The translations under genes were made by a program, and so were the position numbers. From Ignavibacteria bacterium (lineage in GTDB: Bacteria; Bacteroidota; Ignavibacteria; UBA10030; SZUA-254): a DNA stretch of 38,150 nt. Shown piece by piece: positions 33,442 to 38,150 of this stretch. The notes under the pieces were generated by a model. That model was given only the letters and a program-made list of their open reading frames with translations, had not been told where the DNA came from and ran no database searches. The DNA lies in assembly GCA_016178595.1 (NCBI GenBank), contig JACOSY010000016.1:1-38150 (forward strand), read 5' to 3'. Positions within the stretch are counted from its first letter, which is position 1; each line of letters opens with the position of its first letter.

Positions 33442-33831
33442 TTAACGTTGATGTTTAATGCCGACTTTTTTCTGTATGAAAAGTATTTCAAGGGTTAAAA
33501 ATACGACGTAGAAAATCCCCATCGAACTGATGAGTGCCGCAGCGTGAAACTGAAACACTTTGATGAAGAGGACAAGGACGAGCGCCATCAGCAGCATTCG
33601 AACACCCATGCCGCCCAGCACGTACTTAAAAAATGTTGTTGTCGATTTTCCATGCGAGTACTCGATTGCTGCATAACCGATGAGCACATTCAGCGTTGCA
33701 AGGAGCGCTCCCGTGAAAGCCGATCGTGTAATATCGGCTGATCCGTACGTCATCAGCGGATAAGCACCCAAACATCCTACAACAAGAAGCGCGAGGAGCA
33801 CCTGTCGTGGAAACGACCAATCAATCTTCAT
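33442..33831 (-). CDS. AtpI-like ATP synthase assembly membrane protein
   Basis: 129 residues with four membrane helices (about 9-25, 35-52, 72-92, 98-115). Position just upstream of atpB and overall pattern fit the 'ATP synthase subunit I' family, whose members aid c-ring assembly or ion supply. Sequence conservation in this family is weak, so the call leans on context. The ATG at 33831 overlaps the atpZ stop (ATGA). Confidence 0.75.
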   Translation of the reverse strand: MKIDWSFPRQVLLALLVVGCLGAYPLMTYGSADITRSAFTGALLATLNVLIGYAAIEYSHGKSTTTFFKYVLGGMGVRMLLMALVLVLFIKVFQFHAAALISSMGIFYVVFLTLEILFIQKKVGIKHQR

Positions 33832-34106
33832 GCTGATTTTCGCTCTTCGTCCTTCTTCGTATCGATCGCCGTCGCCGTTTTGATAAACTGGTACATGCCG
33901 GCGGCAGCTCCAAAAAAAATTCCTGCAACCATTAACCACGGAGTCGTCTGCCAGTGCCGGTCGAGTGCGTACCCGACGAATCCCATCAGCCCGATGGCAA
34001 CTGCCATCTGAATTCCTGCAGTAAACAGTGGACCTGCGGTGCGGATCGCCTTCCCATAACTCGACAAAGCGGAATTGTTGCTGCTCTTTTCTTCCGCGTT
34101 TTCCAT
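33828..34106 (-). CDS. atpZ: AtpZ/AtpI family protein
   Basis: 92 residues with two membrane helices forming the AtpZ hairpin: GPLFTAGIQMAVAIGLMGFV, GYALDRHWQTTPWLMVAG, then FFGAAAGMYQFIKT. The D-x-x-W...P..-G...G-a-a-g-m pattern is the family signature. Known members act with AtpI in ion uptake or assembly. Overlaps the next gene by 4 nt and follows the bactofilin gene by 7 nt. Confidence 0.88.
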   Translation of the reverse strand: MENAEEKSSNNSALSSYGKAIRTAGPLFTAGIQMAVAIGLMGFVGYALDRHWQTTPWLMVAGIFFGAAAGMYQFIKTATAIDTKKDEERKSA

Positions 34107-34113
34107 AGGAGAA

Positions 34114-34512
34114 CTACCGTTCTTCAGCGGCCCGGCGAGTATCCTGTTTCAGCTCAACAAGGTTCGGCATCGCCTTCGCATCGGACATCGAGCAGCGACC
34201 GTCGTAGACCGCTCCTTCATTCACAACTAACTTTGCCGCCTTGATGTCTCCACGAACCACTGCGCTCGATTCGAGAATCAATTTTTCCTGGGCGATGATC
34301 GTGCCGTTCGTCTTTCCACCCACGGTGATATTCTTGGCGGAGACATTCCCATCGATATCACCGCCACTTCCGATGGAGACGTTCTGCGTTGCCATCACCT
34401 CTCCCACAATTCTACCGTCGACCCGAATGCTGCCCGGCGTTCGAAGCTTCCCTTCGAATACCGTCCCCGCAGCGATAAGGTTCAGATCACTACCCGCGTC
34501 TTTCGTTGCCAT
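34114..34512 (-). CDS. Bactofilin
   Basis: 132 residues with the DUF583/bactofilin right-handed beta-helix: repeating GxxxxGxxxxxGxI units from ~15 to 110 (GTVFEGKLRTPGSIRVDGRI, VSIGSGGDIDGNVSAKNITV, GGKTNGTIIAQEKLILESSA). Bactofilins polymerise without nucleotide into filaments that place cell-wall enzymes. It is 12 nt from the M23 peptidase gene, a pairing conserved in several phyla in which the peptidase is the bactofilin's partner. Confidence 0.93.
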   Translation of the reverse strand: MATKDAGSDLNLIAAGTVFEGKLRTPGSIRVDGRIVGEVMATQNVSIGSGGDIDGNVSAKNITVGGKTNGTIIAQEKLILESSAVVRGDIKAAKLVVNEGAVYDGRCSMSDAKAMPNLVELKQDTRRAAEER

Positions 34513-34524
34513 ACGGGATCTCCT

Positions 34525-35409
34525 TCACTGAATGGTCAGTAAGTAGTTTGCTGGATCTTGCGGCACGCCATCTTTCCATACTTCGAAGTGGAGATGCGGC
34601 CCCGAACTTGTCTTCCCGGTATTTCCGAGAAGCGCAATCACCTCACCGCGCTTCACTGCCATCCCGGTCGTCTTCAAGAGCGCTTCGTTGTGCTTGTATG
34701 CAGTCATAAATCCCTGACCGTGTGTTACGAGCAATGTATATCCGTCATCATACGTCCATCCTGCAAACACAACGTTGCCGTCGGCTGCTGCGAGAACTGC
34801 GCTTCCGACCTTTCCGGCAAAGTCAGTTCCGTAGTGGAACTGTTGCAAATCAAATCCCCGGCTGATAAATCCTTCTGCCGGAACGATGAGCGGGAATTCC
34901 ACCACGAGTCGAGCAGGACTTGCCTGCTTTTCCCTGATGACGCTGATCGGTTCGGTCTGCGTGCTCATCTGAGGCTCGACGAGCCTCTCAGAATTCTCCG
35001 CGAAAGCATTCGTACTTGAATCAACCTTCGTCGTATCGAAACTGTGTGTCACTATCGGGACGCTGCCCTGGATTTTTTCCCCGAGTGTCGTGCGCAATCG
35101 GAGATTGTATGCCCGAAGAACAACCATCTCTTCCACGAGTGCCCGTAACTGTTCTTGGATTCCGACGATTTGTTTTCCGTATCGCTCTTCCAGATCACCT
35201 CTGGCAATAGGGAGACGGGCACCGATAGGTGTATAAACGAATGCGGCAACAACGAGACTGACGATGACAAGGAACGTGCCTGCGACAACAGCGATCAAGC
35301 CCCAGCGTGAGAAAGAAACCGTCCACGGTTGTTTGGTCTCGCCTTCCGGGACAAGAACCACCGTATAGCGTGGATTTCCTTTCCGTTCACGGACATTTTC
35401 AGGGGACAT
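34525..35409 (-). CDS. Membrane-anchored M23 (LytM-type) peptidase
   Basis: 294 residues. A short cytoplasmic N-terminus leads to one membrane helix (~37-60), then a coiled coil (RGDLEERYGKQIVGIQEQLRALVEE, in two parts), a Ser/Thr-rich linker and the LytM domain from ~175. Zinc-site motifs are complete: HYGTDFAG (His, Asp) and GPHLHFEVWKDG (HxH). It should cut peptidoglycan cross-bridges in the periplasm. The bactofilin encoded next is the expected scaffold. Upstream of it a MITE separates it from the NamZ-like gene. Confidence 0.93.
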   Translation of the reverse strand: MSPENVRERKGNPRYTVVLVPEGETKQPWTVSFSRWGLIAVVAGTFLVIVSLVVAAFVYTPIGARLPIARGDLEERYGKQIVGIQEQLRALVEEMVVLRAYNLRLRTTLGEKIQGSVPIVTHSFDTTKVDSSTNAFAENSERLVEPQMSTQTEPISVIREKQASPARLVVEFPLIVPAEGFISRGFDLQQFHYGTDFAGKVGSAVLAAADGNVVFAGWTYDDGYTLLVTHGQGFMTAYKHNEALLKTTGMAVKRGEVIALLGNTGKTSSGPHLHFEVWKDGVPQDPANYLLTIQ

Positions 35410-35483
35410 GCGCTGTTTTGGTTACCGAACATTTCGAAAGCGGTGAAAATATAACGAAATTTCTGAAGAATGTCAAAGAAAGA

Positions 35484-35640
35484 ACTTATTCGGTAGTGCC
35501 TCAGTTCGAAGTCGCGTCATTCACGTCTGACCCCCTCTTGTGTTCTCCCCCTTGTCAAGGGGGAGAAGTTTCCTCCCCTTACCAAGGGGAGGACGGAAGG
35601 TGGGGTCGGGGAAATGAAAGTGAGGCACTACCACTTATTC
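35484..35640. mobile_element. MITE-like element with 8-bp target-site duplication
   Basis: The insert spans 35492-35632 (141 bp) with perfect 12-bp ends GGTAGTGCCTCA / TGAGGCACTACC. A perfect 8-bp direct repeat ACTTATTC lies outside (35484-35491 and 35633-35640). Internal hairpins: 35543-35567 (11 bp stem with CTCCCCC/GGGGGAG, loop GTC) and 35572-35592 (CCTCCCCTT, loop ACC). The right-hand duplication contains the stop codon of the NamZ-like gene, so insertion hit that gene's last codons and the gene kept a stop. It separates two genes of an operon. Confidence 0.93.
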
Positions 35641-36864
35641 ATATAGCAAATACTTCATCCTCCGCTGTTTGAAGTCGGTGATTTGGTTCTTGAATCGATC
35701 GAGAATGTTCGTATCGAGCTTGCCTTTCATCAGCGTTTCGCCGATTGACGTATCACCGACGAGGTGATCGAGTCGCCCCTGCATCAATTGAAACTTCGGT
35801 GCGAACATTGATCGGAAAACGTTCAGCATAACGAGTCCGGTAAGAACTGGACGGTACATCGTTCGATCCGTCACGTGAACAAAGACGCCGCGACACTTTC
35901 TTTTCTTGAACTTTGGATCCGGCGCAGCGATTGAGTCCGGTGTTGGCGTGAACTCAACCGGCGCGAACCGAACGCCGGGAAGTCGGTATGCATTTAACCT
36001 GGAAGCGAGTTTCGCGCTCTTGTTGCCGGGCGCCCCGATCCATTCGAATGGTTTTGCCGTGCCCCGTCCTTCCGAAATATTTGTCGCTTCAAAGAAGCAG
36101 GTACCGGGATACACCGTCGCCGTCGCCAGCGACTTCATGTTGGGCGATGGAGGAACCCACGGTAGACGGGTCTCATCGTACCACATCGTCCGCTTCCATC
36201 CTTCCATCGAAATCACCCACAAGTCGACAGCACTATTATAGTTGAGCCATCCCTCCCCCACGATCATCTTCGCCAGTTCGCCAAGTGTGAGTCCATGACG
36301 AACGGGAAGCGGGAAGAGTCCGAGGAATGAAATCAAATCCATATCCAGTACCGGCCCTTCGATGTCGATGCCATTAATCGGGTTCGGGCGATCGAGCACG
36401 ATCATCTTCTTGCCGAGGTCGCGCGCCGCTTCCATGCAATTAGCCATTGTGCTTGCGTACGTATAGAAACGCGCGCCGACATCCTGCAAGTCGAAGAGAA
36501 GCACGTCGACATTCGTCAGCATCTCCGGCGTTGGCTTGAGTGTTTTCCCATAAAGAGAATAGACATGGAGCCCCGTCGCAGAGTCGATGTTGCTCGCGAT
36601 CGTTTGTCCCGCCGCAACCGCGCCGCGGATGCCATGTTCGGGCGCAAAGAGAGCCGTGACATGTATCCCGCTGTGCAGAAGCGTATCGACAAGATGAACG
36701 CCGTTCGGCAGCTTCGACGTGTGGTTGCAGATGACTCCGACACGTTTGCCTTTTAGTGAATCGAGATAGCGTTCGAACAAAACTTGCGCACCGGGCTTGA
36801 CAAGAGCTAAGAGCTGAGAGCTAAGAGCTAAGAGGAAAACCAAAATGCTGAGGAGTCGTTTCAT
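35635..36864 (-). CDS. NamZ-like exo-beta-N-acetylmuramidase (DUF1343)
   Basis: 409 residues from ATG 36864. A signal peptide (KRLLSILVFLLALSSQLLAL) is followed by the DUF1343 fold: GKRVGVICNHTSKLPNG, LFAPEHGIRG, LYGKTLKPTPEML, VLLFDLQDVGARFYTYASTM, VLDRPNPINGIDIEGP and GRGTAKPFEWIGAPG. The family was shown to release N-acetylmuramic acid from glycan ends. The start overlaps the Nudix stop (ATGA). The DNA for residues ~12-21 is four tandem heptamers (36804-36831), so slippage could shift frame within the signal peptide. The stop codon lies in a MITE target duplication. Confidence 0.9.
   Translation of the reverse strand: MKRLLSILVFLLALSSQLLALVKPGAQVLFERYLDSLKGKRVGVICNHTSKLPNGVHLVDTLLHSGIHVTALFAPEHGIRGAVAAGQTIASNIDSATGLHVYSLYGKTLKPTPEMLTNVDVLLFDLQDVGARFYTYASTMANCMEAARDLGKKMIVLDRPNPINGIDIEGPVLDMDLISFLGLFPLPVRHGLTLGELAKMIVGEGWLNYNSAVDLWVISMEGWKRTMWYDETRLPWVPPSPNMKSLATATVYPGTCFFEATNISEGRGTAKPFEWIGAPGNKSAKLASRLNAYRLPGVRFAPVEFTPTPDSIAAPDPKFKKRKCRGVFVHVTDRTMYRPVLTGLVMLNVFRSMFAPKFQLMQGRLDHLVGDTSIGETLMKGKLDTNILDRFKNQITDFKQRRMKYLLYE
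36804..36831. repeat. Heptamer tandem repeat in the NamZ-like signal-peptide codons
   Basis: GAGCTAA, GAGCTGA, GAGCTAA, GAGCTAA in perfect register, then a partial GAGG. On the coding strand this is TTAGCTC four times. Gain or loss of one unit changes the reading frame by +1 or -1. Confidence 0.85.
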
Positions 36865-37403
36865 GGCTGGATGAATAGATGGCGAGTGAGTGACCACGCA
36901 GCGAGTGTCATTCCATCCCACACCTCGCCGCGGCGAATCATTGCATCGAACTCCTGCGGCGTCAGGCGCAGTTGCTCGAACTCTTCCGTCTCATCGTGAG
37001 ATGATTCGACAGATCGGAGGTTCTTCGCAACATACACCCGGCACATCTCATCGGTGACGCCGTTGTAGGGATTGAACTCGGCGGCAACGCGAAGTTCCGC
37101 CGCTTCGAATCCCGTCTCTTCGGCAAGCTCGTGCCGCGCCGTTTCATCGTACGTCGAATCGTCTTTCACGCTGCCGCACGGGAATTCAATACTCTCGCGA
37201 TCGGCAAGGTAGCGGTACTGGTTGACGAGCACGAGACGTCCGTCATTCATCTGCGGAATGACCATGCTCGATCCCTTCACATGGACATAGTGGTACTCGC
37301 CTTCTTTCCCGGAAGGAAGCAGCGTGACGTCTTTGCGGTACGTCCACCACGGATTTTTTAGTTCAAATTCTTGACGAATTTTCTTCCAGGTCCTCAAAGC
37401 CAT
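36861..37403 (-). CDS. Nudix hydrolase (ADP-ribose pyrophosphatase-like)
   Basis: 180 residues. The Nudix box reads GSVKDDSTYDETARHELAEE then TGF. Compared with GX5EX7REUXEEXGU, the first Glu is Ser and the Arg is His, while the core ELxEETG-type metal-binding Glu residues are kept. EFPCGSVKD matches the E-x-P-x-G entry of ADP-ribose and nucleotide-sugar pyrophosphatases, and NPYNGVTDEMCRVYVAKNL follows as in that group. It probably clears nucleoside-diphosphate-linked compounds. Translationally coupled to the NamZ-like gene; heptad repeats abut its start. Confidence 0.88.
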   Translation of the reverse strand: MALRTWKKIRQEFELKNPWWTYRKDVTLLPSGKEGEYHYVHVKGSSMVIPQMNDGRLVLVNQYRYLADRESIEFPCGSVKDDSTYDETARHELAEETGFEAAELRVAAEFNPYNGVTDEMCRVYVAKNLRSVESSHDETEEFEQLRLTPQEFDAMIRRGEVWDGMTLAAWSLTRHLFIQP

Positions 37404-37407
37404 TGTA

Positions 37408-37428
37408 GATGTTCGATGTTCGATGTTG
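37408..37428. repeat. Heptad repeat upstream of the Nudix gene
   Basis: GATGTTC, GATGTTC, GATGTTG in tandem, 4 bp upstream of the Nudix start codon. Confidence 0.7.
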
Positions 37429-37447
37429 GATTATTGATTCTCTGCTC

Positions 37448-37655
37448 TAGCAGGTTGTTGAAAAAAGGGAATCCACAGCCACGAGCTTCAGCTCGTGGAG
37501 AACAATCCTATAAAAATCGTGATGGGTTTCAACCCATTTTATCAAAGTGACCCGTTTTGCAGGGGCTAAAGCCCCTCGATTTTTTTAGATACCAATAACC
37601 ACGACCTGAAGGTCGTGGCAAATCGCACCGCAGAGAGTTTTTCAACAGCCTGCTA
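37448..37655. mobile_element. Four-hairpin TIR element, copy 2
   Basis: 208 bp with the same 18-bp ends as copy 1, and hairpins at 37479-37498 (CCACGAGCT), 37522-37537 (ATGGGTT), 37561-37576 (AGGGGCT) and 37599-37618 (CCACGACCT). Compared with copy 1 the stem of hairpin 3 is longer on both sides in a matched way, and the loop dinucleotides differ. Spacers show little similarity. It sits between the Nudix and deiodinase-like genes, beside a GCTCTTC heptad array. Confidence 0.85.
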
Positions 37656-37656
37656 A

Positions 37657-37677
37657 GCTCTTCGCTCTTCGCTTTTC
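37657..37677. repeat. Heptad repeat GCTCTTC
   Basis: GCTCTTC, GCTCTTC, GCTTTTC directly after the hairpin element; GCTC also borders the element's left end, as if it inserted into such an array. Confidence 0.65.
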
Positions 37678-37681
37678 CTCA

Positions 37682-38150
37682 TCACTTCCATAACGCAATG
37701 TCCTCCAACGACTTTCGTTTGATGTCGGGAACGACCACATTCTCTGCGGCATAGCCGACAGGAATGAGCAAAAATGGACGCTCGTTCGCGGGCCGGTCGA
37801 GAATTTTCTGAAGGAAGTTCATCGGGCTTGGTGTATGCGTGAGCGATACGAGTCCGGCATTGTGAATCGCTGCGAGCAGAAACCCGACTGCGATCCCGAC
37901 CGACTCCTTCACGTAGTAATTCTTGCGCGTGATCTCTCCTTCTTTCTCATACTCGATGGAAAACACGACGATGAGTGCAGGCGCGATTTCCAGAAATTCT
38001 TTGTGCCAATCGGTGCCGAGCGCCGCGAGATCGTCTAACCATTCTTGCGGCATGCGATGTTCGTAGCTCTCCCTTTCTTCCTTCTCGACGGCGAGCCGGA
38101 TCTCGTGCTTGATTGCGGGATCGGTCACGATAACGAATCGCCACGGCTGC
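37682..38150 (-). CDS. Iodotyrosine deiodinase-like nitroreductase (5' part outside the window)
   Basis: An FMN-dependent nitroreductase-fold protein; the frame is open to the window edge ([11 protein letters not shown]), so the N-terminus is missing. The substrate-lid triad of iodotyrosine deiodinase is present with the exact human spacing Glu-x3-Tyr-x20-Lys (E157, Y161, K182 in human). Here the Glu and Tyr lie in [10 protein letters not shown] and the Lys is in GTDWHKEF. Downstream, [37 protein letters not shown] and [19 protein letters not shown] match the family closely. Expected to remove iodide or other halogen from halotyrosine with FMN. Some homologues are plain nitroreductases, so the call rests on the triad. 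Confidence 0.88.
   Translation of the reverse strand, partial: QPWRFVIVTDPAIKHEIRLAVEKEERESYEHRMPQEWLDDLAALGTDWHKEFLEIAPALIVVFSIEYEKEGEITRKNYYVKESVGIAVGFLLAAIHNAGLVSLTHTPSPMNFLQKILDRPANERPFLLIPVGYAAENVVVPDIKRKSLEDIALWK

Overview
The window looks like a chromosomal segment from a member of the Bacteroidota/Chlorobiota/Ignavibacteria assemblage, or a near neighbour. The evidence is a secreted protease ending in a type IX-secretion/FlgD-like C-terminal domain of the 'NYPNPFNPST' type, a split ATP synthase operon without atpD/atpC, and an MqnA-like (futalosine menaquinone) gene. Base composition is close to balanced, except for the first 3.4 kb, which is more AT-rich. Species-level assignment is not possible from the sequence alone.

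Layout. (1) 1-3.4 kb, + strand: accessory-looking genes (two membrane proteins, an unrecognised soluble protein, an orphan HicB-like antitoxin, a small lipoprotein, a truncated beta-helix gene). (2) 3.4-8.9 kb, - strand: a tightly packed operon of an HhH-GPD DNA glycosylase, a membrane PP2C/SpoIIE phosphatase, a small helical protein and two tandem CDP-alcohol phosphatidyltransferases, preceded by a Rho paralogue with a degenerate RNA-binding domain. (3) 8.9-12.6 kb, mostly +: DoxX, VKOR-like, HDAC-like deacetylase and a membrane class III cyclase-like protein. (4) 12.8-22.8 kb, - strand: ffh-rpsP-khpA-rimM-trmD-rplS (a conserved translation/SRP cluster), then an MqnA-like gene, recN, a secreted oligopeptidase B-like enzyme and cysS. 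(5) 23.3-28.1 kb: a 1,584-residue secreted subtilase. (6) 28.3-37.4 kb, - strand: Nudix - NamZ-like muramidase - M23 peptidase - bactofilin - atpZ-atpI-atpB-atpE-atpF-atpH-atpA-atpG, i.e. a cell-wall/cytoskeleton module running into the F-type ATP synthase. (7) 37.7 kb to the end: a nitroreductase carrying the substrate-lid triad spacing of iodotyrosine deiodinase, truncated by the window edge.

The most unusual content is between the genes. At least six different families of miniature, hairpin-rich elements bounded by terminal inverted repeats occupy the spacers. Two of these carry perfect 8-bp target-site duplications (9959-10096 and 35484-35640). One 196-208 bp family has four internal hairpins and occurs twice (12595-12790 and 37448-37655). 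Its first copy supplies the TAG stop codons of both flanking convergent genes. A second theme is seven places with a 7-nt sequence period (for example 16413, 28293, 29229, 30968, 36804, 37408 and 37657). One of these is four near-exact heptamers inside the signal-peptide coding region of the NamZ-like gene, so a change of copy number would shift the frame.

No rRNA, tRNA, CRISPR array, prophage hallmark or intact transposase was seen.
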